Assembly: GCA_015057305.1 (NCBI GenBank)
Contig: SVES01000013.1
Span: 1-64,000 of the forward strand
Reading direction: 5' to 3'
DNA from: Pseudobutyrivibrio ruminis
Lineage (GTDB): Bacteria > Bacillota > Clostridia > Lachnospirales > Lachnospiraceae
DNA length: 64,000 bases
Positions 52,525-63,441 of this stretch are shown piece after piece. The translations under genes and the position numbers were made by a program. How positions within the stretch are numbered: the first letter of the stretch is position 1; each line of letters opens with the position of its first letter. The notes below the pieces were generated by a model. The model saw only the letters and a program-made list of their open reading frames with translations. It was not told the DNA's origin and did no database searches.

Positions 52525-54265
52525 TTGCAGCCTCCTCTCTAGGATACTGGCAATAATATATCTCCTGGTATGCTTCGCAGTTCTTAAGTAAAGTTTCGTG
52601 ATTGCCAAGTCCCACACATTTGCCGTCATCCAGCACCAAAATCTGGTCTGCTTCAATTACGGATGAAGCTCTCTGGGAAACTATAATTAGAGTAGGGTGC
52701 CAACTAAGATTCATAAGCGCCTTTTTAAGCTTTGCTTCTGTGGCAAGATCTAATGCGCTTGCAGAATCGTCTAACAACAAATATTTAGGCTGGCCTATAA
52801 GGGCCCTTGCTATAGTAAGACGCTGTCTTTGTCCACCAGAGAAATTAGCGCCTCTGCCCTTCACCTCAGTATCAATGCCACCTTCCTTTGCTTCAACAAA
52901 GTCCAGGGCCTGTGCAATGCCAAGAGCTGATTTGATTTCCTCTGTATCTGGATTAGTTCCAGACATTTCCATATTACTTCTGACAGTGCCACTAAAAAGA
53001 TATGCCTTCTGAGGAACTATACCAAAGCATTTAGCAAGATAGCTATCATCATATTGGTTTACATTAATACCGCCTATTTCAATGGAGCCAGCGGAAACAT
53101 CATAGGTGTGATTAAGGAGCTTAAGAAGGGTACTCTTTCCTGAACCAGTACCACCAATAATACCAAGTGTAGAACCTGCAGGGATTTCCAGATTAATATT
53201 CTCCAAATCCATATCTGCTGTGCCATTGTAGCTAAATGATACATTCTTAATTGATATTGGCTGAGGTGCGGCATTGCTATAGGTAATTATATCCTTATTT
53301 AATTTATCAAATCTTCGTTCATCTGCCTTCATCTCCATAAGCTCCTGCACTCTATCAGCAGATGGAAAAGCCTTCATTAAAAGAACAATTAGATTGGCAA
53401 GCTTTATAAGCTCTACCAATATCTGACCCATGTAATTAACCAATGCCACTACATCACCCTGCAATATAAATCCATTATCCACTCTATGCATTGCTACATA
53501 AATAAGGAACACTATGCCAAGATTTACAACTACATAGGTAACTGGATTTAAAAGGGCTGAAACCTTGCCCGTGCCAATCTGCATGTTAGCAAGCTGTCCT
53601 GTCTTTGCCTCAAAGCTTTCCTTTTCCTCATCCACCTGACAGAATGCTCTAAGTACTCTAGAGCCTTCAAGATTTTCTGAAACAGCATGTAGTACTTTTT
53701 CAAGTTTAGCTGCTATAGACTTATACCTTGGGAGTGTATAGCGCATGATGAAATACACTATTATAGAAAGCATTGCTACCACTAGCACGAAAATAAATGC
53801 TGATTTAATATCAACTATAAATGCCATTACTATAGCCCCTGCCACTATGAATGGTGAGCGCAAAAATAATCTAAGAACCATATTAATTGCATTTTGAATC
53901 TGATTGATATCGTTTGTTATTCTGGTAGTAAGTACTTCCTCTCCAATGCTTTCTTTCACACCTTGAGACAAGGACATGATTTTGGCAAATAAATCTCTTC
54001 TAATTTCTGCTGCTGTAAACACGGCAACATATGCACTAAAATATTGAGCGGTAATAGAAAATACTAATCCAACTATTGCCAAAAATAATAAAACCCCACT
54101 CATCCTAATGATGTAGTGGATATCTGAGCTAGCAATACCCTTGTTAATAATTGCTGCCATAACAAGTGGTACTAAAAGCTCAAATATAGCCTCTAACATT
54201 TTGAATAGTGGGGCAAGTATTGCTCTGATTTTATATTTTTTTATGTAATTAATAATAAAACTCAT
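52517..54265 (-). CDS. ABC exporter half-transporter with degenerate Walker B
   Basis: A 582-residue partner half-exporter. Membrane domain (AIFELLVPLVMAAIINKGI and others), Walker A IIGGTGSGKSTLLKLL, full signature FSGGQRQRLTIARAL, and Walker B KYLLLDDSASALDLA, where Asp replaces the catalytic Glu. The other half has Glu there but a poor signature. This split of intact parts is the pattern of heterodimeric exporters such as BmrCD and TM287/288. Substrate unknown. Confidence 0.9.
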   Translation of the reverse strand: MSFIINYIKKYKIRAILAPLFKMLEAIFELLVPLVMAAIINKGIASSDIHYIIRMSGVLLFLAIVGLVFSITAQYFSAYVAVFTAAEIRRDLFAKIMSLSQGVKESIGEEVLTTRITNDINQIQNAINMVLRLFLRSPFIVAGAIVMAFIVDIKSAFIFVLVVAMLSIIVYFIMRYTLPRYKSIAAKLEKVLHAVSENLEGSRVLRAFCQVDEEKESFEAKTGQLANMQIGTGKVSALLNPVTYVVVNLGIVFLIYVAMHRVDNGFILQGDVVALVNYMGQILVELIKLANLIVLLMKAFPSADRVQELMEMKADERRFDKLNKDIITYSNAAPQPISIKNVSFSYNGTADMDLENINLEIPAGSTLGIIGGTGSGKSTLLKLLNHTYDVSAGSIEIGGINVNQYDDSYLAKCFGIVPQKAYLFSGTVRSNMEMSGTNPDTEEIKSALGIAQALDFVEAKEGGIDTEVKGRGANFSGGQRQRLTIARALIGQPKYLLLDDSASALDLATEAKLKKALMNLSWHPTLIIVSQRASSVIEADQILVLDDGKCVGLGNHETLLKNCEAYQEIYYCQYPREEAANE

Positions 54266-54271
54266 ACTAAC

Positions 54272-55456
54272 TTACTCTGCTTCTGTATTATCAGTTGCTT
54301 CTTCTGTTGTTTCCTCAGATACATCTTCTGTTTCTGTCTGCTCCTCGGTTACTTCTTCAGCACCTTCTTCTACAGTTTCATCAGTAGTTTCTTCTGTAGC
54401 ATCTTCTGTTGTAGCATCCTCTGTTGTAGCATCTTCAGCATCCTCAGTTTGCGTAGCCTGGAACAATGCATCAAATTTTACTTTAGACCATGCTTTATCA
54501 GAAACCTTCCATGTAATCGCTGATTTCCAAGTCTCCATAAGTGAATCAAATGCTTCTGTCTGTAGAGACTCCCTCTTTGTCTGAGAAGCTTCCTCGTCAT
54601 GATCTGCATCAATACGAATTACATAGAATCCAACACCATCTACTTCAATTACGTCTGAAATTTCACCTTCGCCAAGAGCCTCTGCTGCCTCGATAATTGA
54701 CATATCCATACCTGTGTCTTCTTCCTCACCCTTTAGGTATGAATAAGTCTGTGCAGTAAGTCCAAGCTCTTCTACTGTTGCATCAAAATCCTCTGAAGTC
54801 GCCAGTTGCTTTGCCTGAGCCTTCATATCTGTGATTTCATCTTCTGTATACTCAACTGCATTTCCTTCTTCGTCTGTTGTTCCACTGGTATCAAAGGAAA
54901 CATATGAAAATGTACGCATCCAGCAAGCTTCATCAGTAATATCTGCATCTGAGGCCTCTTTAGCAGCTTCTGAAACTAGCGAATAATATGTTCTATATTC
55001 GAGATATTCTTTAACATATTCCTCGGTAGCTCCCAATTCCTCAAGAGTTTCTTTAGAATTGTCTGCTATAAACTTTGCAGCTGCTTCAGCAATTGCTGTG
55101 TTTTGTTCTTCAGAAAGAGTAATTTCATAATCTGCCGCATGAATTTTAGCAAGATATTGTTCTTCCATCTCCTCAAGAACACTTTCCTTCGTATCATCCT
55201 CAAATGTGGAACCTGTACCAGACATATCTGTTGTCCACATTCCTTCTCCATAATAGGAAAGAAGATACTGATCATACATAGACTGCTGATATCTAGCTAC
55301 AAAATTGCCATATCCAAGTGAAATAGTATCCTTGGTGCCATCTCCTGTATTTATTGTTACAAGTGTTGCATCTGGATTAAGGCTGCCACAACCTGTAAAT
55401 AAAGTTGCTGCTGCAAGTGCCGCAACACCTACTGTTTTCATTCTATCCATCTTCAT
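54272..55456 (-). CDS. PrsA-like lipoprotein foldase with acidic tail
   Basis: A 394-residue lipoprotein. The signal peptide ends in the lipobox LFTGCGS, so the Cys at about position 23 is lipidated. The middle resembles SurA/PrsA chaperone (SurA_N-like helices, then a parvulin-like GEISDVIEVDGVGFYVIRI). The C-terminal 60 residues are a Glu/Thr-rich repeat (EDATTEDATTEDATEETT). It helps fold exported proteins on the cell surface. Its place beside mfd is typical of Lachnospiraceae. AGGAGGATAAAAA precedes the ATG. Confidence 0.82.
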   Translation of the reverse strand: MKMDRMKTVGVAALAAATLFTGCGSLNPDATLVTINTGDGTKDTISLGYGNFVARYQQSMYDQYLLSYYGEGMWTTDMSGTGSTFEDDTKESVLEEMEEQYLAKIHAADYEITLSEEQNTAIAEAAAKFIADNSKETLEELGATEEYVKEYLEYRTYYSLVSEAAKEASDADITDEACWMRTFSYVSFDTSGTTDEEGNAVEYTEDEITDMKAQAKQLATSEDFDATVEELGLTAQTYSYLKGEEEDTGMDMSIIEAAEALGEGEISDVIEVDGVGFYVIRIDADHDEEASQTKRESLQTEAFDSLMETWKSAITWKVSDKAWSKVKFDALFQATQTEDAEDATTEDATTEDATEETTDETVEEGAEEVTEEQTETEDVSEETTEEATDNTEAE

Positions 55457-55531
55457 TTTTTATCCTCCTGGGCTTTTATACCCATTATTCTCAACTTTTC
55501 ATATTATAGTTAATAATAGCTAATTAATCAA

Positions 55532-58500
55532 TTACTCATCCTTTAAGGTTTTTAAATCCATCAAAAAATCCTGCAAATAATCAAATACTTCGCTAGGCTT
55601 AATTCGAGTATTAGCCTTTGTGTTAAATATAAAAGCTGGAGCCTTTGGATCTGCTGCAAAAGTAATATGAGGATTGTTTCTTTCAAGCAAGGCTGGAATT
55701 TGAGCCACATCTATTTTTGCCCTTTCATACATAATAATTCGTATAATATCACCCTTTTGCTCGATGGCAGAAACATATGCGTCATGGGCTTTAACCCTAA
55801 GCATTGCAACCCATAATAGATTTTGAACACATTTCTTTGGCTCACCAAATCTATCTACAAGCTCGTCCAGCATTTCATCCCTTGCTTCCTCAGAATCTAT
55901 TGCTGCTATACGCTTGTATAAGTCAATTCTTTGTTCTTCATTTGATACGTATGTATCTGGAAGGTAAGCCTCGATATTTATATCTACCGATGTATTAAAG
56001 TTTTCTTCCTTAGCTTCACCCTTCTCTATCTTTACTGCTTCGTTTAACATTTTACAATATAAGTCATAGCCTACTGCAGTCATGTTGCCATGCTGCTCTA
56101 CTCCCAGCAGATTGCCGGCACCGCGAATTTCCAAATCCCTCATTGCAATCTTGAAACCTGAGCCAAGGTCTGTAAATTCCTTTATTGCAGCCAACCTTTT
56201 TTCCGCCACTTCTTTTAGCATCTTGTCCCGTCGATACATCAAGAATGCATAGGCTGTTCTATTACTTCTTCCAACACGTCCTCTTAGCTGGTACAGCTGA
56301 GACAATCCCATGTTGTCGGAATCGTGAATTATGATTGTATTAACATTTGATATATCAAGACCGATTTCAATGATGGTAGTAGCAACCAATACGTCAATTT
56401 CATGGTTGATAAACTGCATCATTACATCCTCGACCTTTGCCTCTGTCATCTGGCCATGGATATAGCCTACGGTGGCTTCAGGCACAAGTCGCTCTATCTC
56501 TGCTGCCATGTCCTGGATGCCTCTAACCCTGTTAAACACATAGTAGACCTGCCCATCTCTCGCCATTTCTCTGACTATGGCCTCTCTCACCATTTCTTCA
56601 TTGTACTCAAATACAAAGGTTTGAATTGGTGTACGCTCCATAGGAGCCTCGTCCAAAACACTCATATCTCTGATTCCAACTAAGGACATGTGCAATGTTC
56701 TTGGAATTGGTGTTGCGGATAATGAGAGCACATCAACAGTTTTTTTCATCTGCTTGATCCGCTCCTTGTGATTTACACCAAAGCGCTGCTCCTCATCAAT
56801 AATAAGTAGCCCAAGGTCTTTGAATTCAACATCCTTGGAAAGTAATCTATGGGTGCCGATAACAATATCTACCATGCCATTTTTAAGGTTTTCTATGGTC
56901 TTCTTTTGCTCAGCAGGTGTCCTAAAGCGACAGAGCAATCCAATATTTACTGGATAGCCTCCCATACGTTGAACAAAATTATTGTAGTGCTGTTGAGCTA
57001 AAATAGTAGTTGGAACTAAATATGCAACCTGCTTTCCCTCTTGCACAGCCTTAAAGGCAGCTCTCATGGCCACCTCGGTTTTTCCAAAGCCTACATCTCC
57101 GCAGATTAATCTGTCCATGATTTTTTTAGATTCCATGTCAGCCTTTACTGCTTCTATTGCTGCTAGCTGACCCTCGGTTTCTTCATATGGAAAGCTTTCC
57201 TCAAATTCTCTCTGCCAAACCGTATCCTTGCCATATACAAAGCCATCGGTGTTCTGTCTAAGGGCATACAAATCCACCAGCTCCTTAGCCACAACCCCAA
57301 CAGCAGATTGTACCTTCTGTTTTGTTCTGGTCCACTCCTGTGTACCCGCTCCAAGGCTGTTTAGCTTTGGCTTCTTGCCATCTGGTCCAGAGTACTTCTG
57401 AATCATATCCAGCTGGGAGGTAAGAACATATAGATTACTTCCCTTGGCATATTCGATTTTGATGTAATCACGTATGACCTTGTCCACTTCCATTTGCTCA
57501 GTGCCCTTATAGACACCTAAGCCGTAATTTTCGTGGACTACATAATCACCCACATGCAAATCTGAGAATGATGATATTGTTTCACCCTCATATTTTTTTA
57601 CTCTGTGTTTTTTCTTTCTAACGTGGCCAAAGATATCTCCATCTGAAAGCATTACAAATGCAGAATCAGGGTATTCGTAGCCTCGCTTAATATTTCCAAC
57701 GCAAAGCATTGTCTCCCCTTGATTAATTTTGTGATCCAAATCATTAGTAAAGTATGCATTCAGCCCTTCATCCAGTAAATCTTCTGCCAGCCTTTGCCCC
57801 TTTGTTGTTGAGCCTGTAACTAATAGTACCTTATACTTTCGTTTCTTGTAGTTTAATAGCTCCTTCGTCAAAAGCTCAAAGCTTCCATTATAGGCATTAA
57901 CTCCCTGTACTGCTACGCTAAAATGTTCTGCTGATTTTAAAAATTTATTCTTGGCATCAAGAAGCGACATAAGAACTGTAGGTCTTTTTCCCATCCGCCC
58001 AAATATTTCAGACACAGAAAATAACATGTCCATCTGTCCTTTTAGCATGTAGCCTGCTTCCACGCGTCTGCTCATTGCCTCAGAGAATTCCAGTTCAGTT
58101 GCCTCACCCTTTGCAATAATTTTTTGCACCTCATCGATGAATAGATAGGTGCCTTTAGGCATAAAATCTATTAAACTCTGAAGATTTTCGCAAAAATAGT
58201 TTAAGTTTGTTTCAACTTCTTGGCTCAATCCCCATTCTCTTGTTTCTTCTACAACCCTATCTACATAGGTTTTTAATCTATAAGCCTCCTCTGTTTTCAT
58301 CTCCTTTCGATACATTTCATATCGAAGGTCTCTTTCCTGCTCCATTTTGTTTAATCCTGTCTCAACTTGATCTCTATCAAGAATAACCTCTATAGCTGGA
58401 AAGATTATTACAGAGCTTATATTTTCAATTGATTTCTGGTTGGTGGGGTCATAGCTACGAATACTATCAACCTCGTCCCCCCATAATTCTATTCTTACAG

Positions 58501-59056
58501 GAAGCTCTGCTGTCAACGGATAAACGTCTATAATTCCTCCTCTAACAGCAAATTCACCTGGATGCTCACAGGTTCCTACTCCTTCATATCCCATAGCCAC
58601 AAGCTTACGACGTAATGCCTCAAGCTCTATTGTATCTGCATCACTTACAGCTACGATACCTTCTTCAAAGTACTCTAAAGCAGGTAGCTTGTTCATCAAA
58701 GCATCAATTGTTGTGATTATTGTGCAAGAATTATTGCTAATCACAGCCTCGATAGCACTCATTCTCTCTCTAGTGAGAGCATTACCCCTAATATCTGATT
58801 GGTAAAACAGGAAATCCTTTGCAGGAAAGAATACTACATCCTTATCGTAAAATCTGTATTCCTCCAACAATTCTCGCGCCTTAAGCTCGTCTGCAGTGAT
58901 TATTAGCTTATAATTTACATCATGGCCAATACCAAAAATAAGGTGCGCTTTGTCAGCACACCCTGTAATATCATATACTTTTCCTCGACGAGAAAGAGCC
59001 TCACGAAGAGACTCTACCGCCGTTAAATTTTCAAATGGTTCTAAAAAAGTTTTCAT
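55532..59056 (-). CDS. mfd: Transcription-repair coupling factor Mfd
   Basis: A full-length 1174-residue Mfd, which displaces stalled RNA polymerase and recruits UvrA to lesions. In order: UvrB-like N-terminal domains ([20 protein letters not shown]), the CarD-like RNA polymerase interaction domain ([20 protein letters not shown]), the RecG-like translocase (Walker [65 protein letters not shown]), and the C-terminal TRCF domain. It follows the SulP gene at 3 bp. Confidence 0.97.
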   Translation of the reverse strand: MKTFLEPFENLTAVESLREALSRRGKVYDITGCADKAHLIFGIGHDVNYKLIITADELKARELLEEYRFYDKDVVFFPAKDFLFYQSDIRGNALTRERMSAIEAVISNNSCTIITTIDALMNKLPALEYFEEGIVAVSDADTIELEALRRKLVAMGYEGVGTCEHPGEFAVRGGIIDVYPLTAELPVRIELWGDEVDSIRSYDPTNQKSIENISSVIIFPAIEVILDRDQVETGLNKMEQERDLRYEMYRKEMKTEEAYRLKTYVDRVVEETREWGLSQEVETNLNYFCENLQSLIDFMPKGTYLFIDEVQKIIAKGEATELEFSEAMSRRVEAGYMLKGQMDMLFSVSEIFGRMGKRPTVLMSLLDAKNKFLKSAEHFSVAVQGVNAYNGSFELLTKELLNYKKRKYKVLLVTGSTTKGQRLAEDLLDEGLNAYFTNDLDHKINQGETMLCVGNIKRGYEYPDSAFVMLSDGDIFGHVRKKKHRVKKYEGETISSFSDLHVGDYVVHENYGLGVYKGTEQMEVDKVIRDYIKIEYAKGSNLYVLTSQLDMIQKYSGPDGKKPKLNSLGAGTQEWTRTKQKVQSAVGVVAKELVDLYALRQNTDGFVYGKDTVWQREFEESFPYEETEGQLAAIEAVKADMESKKIMDRLICGDVGFGKTEVAMRAAFKAVQEGKQVAYLVPTTILAQQHYNNFVQRMGGYPVNIGLLCRFRTPAEQKKTIENLKNGMVDIVIGTHRLLSKDVEFKDLGLLIIDEEQRFGVNHKERIKQMKKTVDVLSLSATPIPRTLHMSLVGIRDMSVLDEAPMERTPIQTFVFEYNEEMVREAIVREMARDGQVYYVFNRVRGIQDMAAEIERLVPEATVGYIHGQMTEAKVEDVMMQFINHEIDVLVATTIIEIGLDISNVNTIIIHDSDNMGLSQLYQLRGRVGRSNRTAYAFLMYRRDKMLKEVAEKRLAAIKEFTDLGSGFKIAMRDLEIRGAGNLLGVEQHGNMTAVGYDLYCKMLNEAVKIEKGEAKEENFNTSVDINIEAYLPDTYVSNEEQRIDLYKRIAAIDSEEARDEMLDELVDRFGEPKKCVQNLLWVAMLRVKAHDAYVSAIEQKGDIIRIIMYERAKIDVAQIPALLERNNPHITFAADPKAPAFIFNTKANTRIKPSEVFDYLQDFLMDLKTLKDE

Positions 59057-59059
59057 ATA

Positions 59060-60706
59060 TTATTTGCCTATTATAACCTGCGCCCTATCTAAAGCTGCAT
59101 CAATGTTTGGCTGGAAATTATCTGCTCCGACCTTCTTAACAAAATCGGCTTTTTCCATCATGTGCATAGGTTGCTCATTTACATGTGAAAAGATAACAGT
59201 TACGCCCTTTTTACCTGCTTCATCTACCAAATCATTTAATGCTCTAAGAGCAGTAAAATCTATTGCTGGTACAGAACGCATTCTGATTACTAAAGCCTTA
59301 GTGTAGTCCTTAACATTAATGCTTTCAGCCAAGGAATCTGATACGCCAAAGAACAATGGGCCTGTAATCTCAAATACCCTTATGCCCTTATCAACAGGTC
59401 TTAAATCGTCAACAAATTCTGCATCATCAGACTGATAAGTCCATCCACTAACATGGGTTTCTTCGCTCATTCTCTTAATAAAGAGGATGCATGCCACAAT
59501 CATTCCCCACTCAATAGCTACTACCAAATCAAATACGATTGTTAACACGAAGGTTAAAACTAATACGATTATATCTGACTTTGGAGCATATTTAACAAGT
59601 CTTACAAATGGTCTCCACTGGCACATGTTATATGCAACCTGGAATAATATAGCAGCTATACATGGCATTGGTATAAATTTTGCGTAAGGCATAAGTACAA
59701 CTAGTACAATAAGAAGTGTAACTGAGTGAACCATACCTGCCACAGGGGTACGACCACCATTTTTGATATTTGCTGCTGTACGGGCGATTGCTCCTGTTGC
59801 TGGTATACCGCCAAATAAAACAGAACCGATATTTCCTATACCCTGACCAATAAGCTCCTGGTTACTTCTGTGTTTGCTGTTTACCATTCCATCAGCTACT
59901 ACAGCCGAAAGAAGGGACTCAATAGCTGCAAGAATAGCAATAGTAAATGCATTTGGCATCTCATTTCTAATTACTCTTAATGAGAAAGTTGGTATTGAAA
60001 TAGATGGTAACCCTGCCTTTAAATCTGGGTAAAGAGTACCAATTGTATTTACATTAAGCTTTAATCCCTGAACCAAAGCAATACTTACAAACACTGCTAT
60101 AATTGAAGCAGGAATCTTAGAGAAAAACTTTGGCCAGATTATAAGCACTGCAAGACACACAATACCTACGATTGTAGCCTGCCAATTAATGGTGCCAATA
60201 TTTCCAAAGAAAACCTTTAGCTTATCGATTGTTTCTATTGGCTTCTCTCCATGAAAATCCACACCAAAGAAATCCTTGAACTGTCCAATTAAAATTGTGA
60301 CAGCAATACCTGCTGTAAAGCCTGTTGTTATGGTGTATGGAATAAATTTTATAAGGGCTCCTGCCTTAACTAAGCCTAAAATAATAAGGATTATACCTGC
60401 CATTATTGTTGCAATAATGAGACCATCCATGCCGTCAGTAGCAATAATACCTGCGACTATTGTTGCAAATGCCGCAGTTGGACCAGCAATTTGAACTGTG
60501 CTACCGCCGAAAAATGAAATCAAAAAGCCTGCTACTATTGCGGTGTACAGACCTGGTTCTGGACCAACGCCTGAGGCCAAAGCCAGGGCAATAGAAAGTG
60601 GCAATGCGATGATTGCCACAATGATTCCTGATACTAAATCTTTTGCGAACTGTTCCTTGCTATACTTTTTCATGCAAGTAAACAGCATTGGTTTGAAACT
60701 TTCCAT
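59060..60706 (-). CDS. SulP family anion transporter with STAS domain
   Basis: A 548-residue transporter. About 11-12 membrane helices are visible; GIIVAIIALPLSIALALASG and GPTAAFATIVAGIIA are the SulP core signatures, and the STAS domain ends it (ALVIRMRSVPAIDFTAL). SulP proteins carry sulfate, bicarbonate or organic anions into the cell; the substrate cannot be told here. It sits between pilT and mfd with short gaps. Confidence 0.92.
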   Translation of the reverse strand: MESFKPMLFTCMKKYSKEQFAKDLVSGIIVAIIALPLSIALALASGVGPEPGLYTAIVAGFLISFFGGSTVQIAGPTAAFATIVAGIIATDGMDGLIIATIMAGIILIILGLVKAGALIKFIPYTITTGFTAGIAVTILIGQFKDFFGVDFHGEKPIETIDKLKVFFGNIGTINWQATIVGIVCLAVLIIWPKFFSKIPASIIAVFVSIALVQGLKLNVNTIGTLYPDLKAGLPSISIPTFSLRVIRNEMPNAFTIAILAAIESLLSAVVADGMVNSKHRSNQELIGQGIGNIGSVLFGGIPATGAIARTAANIKNGGRTPVAGMVHSVTLLIVLVVLMPYAKFIPMPCIAAILFQVAYNMCQWRPFVRLVKYAPKSDIIVLVLTFVLTIVFDLVVAIEWGMIVACILFIKRMSEETHVSGWTYQSDDAEFVDDLRPVDKGIRVFEITGPLFFGVSDSLAESINVKDYTKALVIRMRSVPAIDFTALRALNDLVDEAGKKGVTVIFSHVNEQPMHMMEKADFVKKVGADNFQPNIDAALDRAQVIIGK

Positions 60707-60713
60707 TTCTACA

Positions 60714-61817
60714 TTAAACTCCTAATCTTCTTCCTAGCATTTCTGCATTTACTGCAAATTCCATTGCAGTTTCCTTTGTGATTTTACCTTCTTTTACAAG
60801 CTTAAACAAGCTCGAATCCATTGATACCATCTCATCAGTATCACTAGAGTAGATTACACCCTCTATTTGTGGAACCTTATTTTCTCTAATCATGTTTCTG
60901 ATAGCTGGTGTGACAGTCATAACCTCGAATGCTGGTACAAGGGAACCATCAACTGCTGGCACCAATTGCTGAGAGACTACAGCCTTGATAACCATTGAAA
61001 GCTGCAATGCAATCTGATGCTGCTGCTCTGATGGGAAAACATCTATAATACGGTCAATAGTATTTGCTGCACCTATTGTGTGTAGTGTGGACAAAATTAA
61101 ATGTCCTGTCTCTGCTGCAGTCATTGCCACAGAAATAGTCTCCGCATCACGCATTTCTCCCAAAAGAATAACATCTGGACTTTGGCGCAGGGACGCACGA
61201 AGGGCTGTTACATAGTTTTCTGTATCCAAGTGAATTTCTCTTTGAGACACTATAGATTTTGAATGTCTATGCAAATACTCTACCGGATCCTCAAGTGTAA
61301 TAATATGCTTGTTAAAATTCTTATTAATCCTATCCACTATACAAGAAAGTGTTGTGGATTTACCACTTCCTGCTGGTCCAGTTACAAGCACAAGACCTTT
61401 GGACTCATTAGAAAGATTGATAACTGACTCTGGAATCAATAGCTCTCTGTAGTCTGGCAAAGTAAACGTAATTACACGCACTACAGCTGCATATGTTCCT
61501 CTTTGCTTAAAGGCATTTACTCTGAAACGAGATACATCTTTTATTGCAAAGGAAAAATCATCATCCCCTTCTGCAATGTATTTTGTCATATCCCGATTTG
61601 CAAGCTCATAAATCTGCTTTACAAGCTCCTCGGCTGTAGCTGGCATAACTGGTCCTTCAGAAACCCCCTCGCCACCTACGCTTTTTTCCAGCTCTGAATG
61701 TGTCATTACCAAATCATTTACTCTAAATGAAACTTCACGACCTGTGATAATAAACACATCTGATGCCTTATACTTTTTTACTGCGTCTGTTAAATAACTA
61801 ACTATGCTTGTACTCAT
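60714..61817 (-). CDS. pilT: PilT family type IV pilus retraction ATPase
   Basis: A 367-residue PilT. Walker A VLVTGPAGSGKSTTLSCI, Asp box and Walker B LRASLRQSPDVILLGEMRD, and His box AAETGHLILSTLHTIGAANT. The characteristic LGRRL ends it. It is a cytoplasmic hexameric ATPase that disassembles the pilus. It precedes pilin-like genes and a PilC/GspF gene, forming a pilus-like locus. GGGGAGAAAA precedes the ATG. Confidence 0.93.
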   Translation of the reverse strand: MSTSIVSYLTDAVKKYKASDVFIITGREVSFRVNDLVMTHSELEKSVGGEGVSEGPVMPATAEELVKQIYELANRDMTKYIAEGDDDFSFAIKDVSRFRVNAFKQRGTYAAVVRVITFTLPDYRELLIPESVINLSNESKGLVLVTGPAGSGKSTTLSCIVDRINKNFNKHIITLEDPVEYLHRHSKSIVSQREIHLDTENYVTALRASLRQSPDVILLGEMRDAETISVAMTAAETGHLILSTLHTIGAANTIDRIIDVFPSEQQHQIALQLSMVIKAVVSQQLVPAVDGSLVPAFEVMTVTPAIRNMIRENKVPQIEGVIYSSDTDEMVSMDSSLFKLVKEGKITKETAMEFAVNAEMLGRRLGV

Positions 61818-61829
61818 TTTTCTCCCCTT

Positions 61830-62192
61830 TTAATCCTGGATTGTTATTACTGGCTGAGTGCTGTCTGCTTCCCAGCTAGATATGTTTTCCACCTGCCAAC
61901 AAGTAATCTCTCCTGAAGCTACCTTTACATTTAACACCTGATTTTCATTTATATCAACTGTAAATTCCTGGTCAGCCCAATCAGTCTTTGCAATAGTTTC
62001 GTATGCCTGATTGCTTGCTGCATAATATTCATTTGTGTGAGTCATAAGCTTTTCACTAAGACTGTAGTTGTTATGGCTGGAAGATATGGCAAGAGCCGCA
62101 ATAACAGCAAAAGCCATTCCAATAAGAATAACCACCATCAGTGATGTGCCTATATTAATAATTGTCCGATTTTCCTTTTTACTTTGCTCCAT
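61830..62192 (-). CDS. Pilin-locus membrane protein, 120 residues
   Basis: A small protein with one N-terminal membrane helix (SLMVVILIGMAFAVIAALAI) and an extracytoplasmic C-terminal domain, as in minor pilins or pseudopilin-like components. No prepilin peptidase G/E site is clear. It lies between pilT and the 127-residue gene, 8-12 bp from each, so it is part of the same operon. Confidence 0.65.
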   Translation of the reverse strand: MEQSKKENRTIINIGTSLMVVILIGMAFAVIAALAISSSHNNYSLSEKLMTHTNEYYAASNQAYETIAKTDWADQEFTVDINENQVLNVKVASGEITCWQVENISSWEADSTQPVITIQD

Positions 62193-62200
62193 GGCATCTC

Positions 62201-62584
62201 CTATTTAAGAGCTTTTTCAATCTCAAGAGAATATATTTCCTCGTCTGTAATTGTAGATACAACTACATGCATTGATTGACATTCTCCTTTTCTTTCTGGC
62301 TCTATAACAAGGCTCGTTACCTTGTATGCACCATTTACATCATCAGAAATATTCCAGTCTGAATCATAATATTCAGTGAAGCCTTCATAGTTATCTGAAA
62401 CCAGATATTCCTCTGCTGCATTTGATGCAAGGTTAATTGCTTTTGTCATTTCATTTGCTTGTCGGCTTTTTGCAAAGCTTCCAGCAAAGCATTGAACACA
62501 AATAGCTGAAACTATTATGAAAAACAGAATTGAAAACATTAGCTCTGTCATAAATATTCTGGAACCATTATTCCGATTTTTCAT
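62201..62584 (-). CDS. Pilin-like membrane protein, 127 residues
   Basis: A small protein with the N-terminal helix SRIFMTELMFSILFFIIVSA, which resembles a type IV prepilin (Glu at the fifth position after a cleavage-like site) but lacks the canonical Gly. The C-terminal domain would be outside. It overlaps the DUF4860-like gene by 17 bp. Likely a minor pilin; no specific function is readable. Confidence 0.65.
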   Translation of the reverse strand: MKNRNNGSRIFMTELMFSILFFIIVSAICVQCFAGSFAKSRQANEMTKAINLASNAAEEYLVSDNYEGFTEYYDSDWNISDDVNGAYKVTSLVIEPERKGECQSMHVVVSTITDEEIYSLEIEKALK

Positions 62585-63068
62585 ATGATTCCTCCCCTGC
62601 TGACTTTACTCCAATTGTAACATCCTGTTTGTTTCCGGATTTATCCTCAATCTGGATATTTAGGGTGTCTTTTTCATTTTGAGTTATTTCGAGGCTATTT
62701 ATCTCAAGAATCCGATTGCCAAAATCTACGGTAACACCTGCTCCGTCCTTAGCCTCAAGCTCCATTAAATACCCTTCATATTCGTAAATATACAGGCTAT
62801 ATCCACTTTCCTCGGACATTTTTATGCAATCAATTCCATCAATAGTATCTAGTGAAACTGCTCCATATGCATCATGCTGCCTTACCTCTTCACGAATGAA
62901 TGCTGTAGCAGTTCTGGCATTGGCATTTGATTCATTGGCATATACTACTGACCTATAGGAATTTACTGCCATCAAAAGAACACTCACCGCAGAAAAAGTG
63001 AATATTAAAAACAATACCATTAGAAACAGGATATCAATATTATGTTTTCTAAGTCGCTCTTTTTTCAA
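62568..63068 (-). CDS. DUF4860-like pilin-locus protein
   Basis: A 166-residue protein with one membrane helix near the N-terminus (ILFLMVLFLIFTFSAVSVLL), then a beta-rich domain. It matches DUF4860 as I recall it, a family found in Lachnospiraceae pilus loci. The track starts at a TTG (63083) inside the ribosome binding site; AAAGGAGCGACT precedes a TTG at 63068, which I prefer. It probably belongs to the pilus assembly. Confidence 0.65.
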   Translation of the reverse strand: MKKERLRKHNIDILFLMVLFLIFTFSAVSVLLMAVNSYRSVVYANESNANARTATAFIREEVRQHDAYGAVSLDTIDGIDCIKMSEESGYSLYIYEYEGYLMELEAKDGAGVTVDFGNRILEINSLEITQNEKDTLNIQIEDKSGNKQDVTIGVKSAGEESYEKSE

Positions 63069-63089
63069 AGTCGCTCCTTTCAAACCCTA

Positions 63090-63440
63090 CTATTTAAGAT
63101 TAATTATTGTAACGTCTGGTCTCATGTTTGAGCCATAGATTACATAGTCTACCCTAAACTGGTCTTCATCATAAATTATTCCATAGTTGTCCTGTAAATA
63201 TTCAAAGCTCTCAGGATATCTTCCTTCTGTTACATAGCATTGAATTATAGCCTTGTCTATTGCATCAGAAAGGCTTTGACGTTGCTCATATACAGAGCCT
63301 TCAGATGCCTTTGAAACCACAAAAAGGAACACCACAAATATGAGAAGAAACAAAGCAGCTGAAATCATTGTTGTCCCTGCCACATTCTTCTTTTTGATTT
63401 GATGAATGCCATCTAGGCTTCCAAATCTGGTCTTTGACAT
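63090..63440 (-). CDS. Pilin-locus membrane protein, 116 residues
   Basis: A small protein with one membrane helix (TMISAALFLLIFVVFLFVVS) and a C-terminal extracytoplasmic domain that has the AIIQCYVTEGRYPESFEYL pattern of major pseudopilins (the EGRYP turn). It follows the GspF-like gene by 1 bp. It may be a pilin subunit, although no classical cleavage motif is seen. Confidence 0.65.
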   Translation of the reverse strand: MSKTRFGSLDGIHQIKKKNVAGTTMISAALFLLIFVVFLFVVSKASEGSVYEQRQSLSDAIDKAIIQCYVTEGRYPESFEYLQDNYGIIYDEDQFRVDYVIYGSNMRPDVTIINLK

Positions 63441-63441
63441 A

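Noticed and set aside
52602-53012. 136-residue + strand ORF opposite the ABC exporter
   Set aside because: Antisense shadow of the conserved nucleotide-binding domain; no ribosome binding site or recognisable domain.
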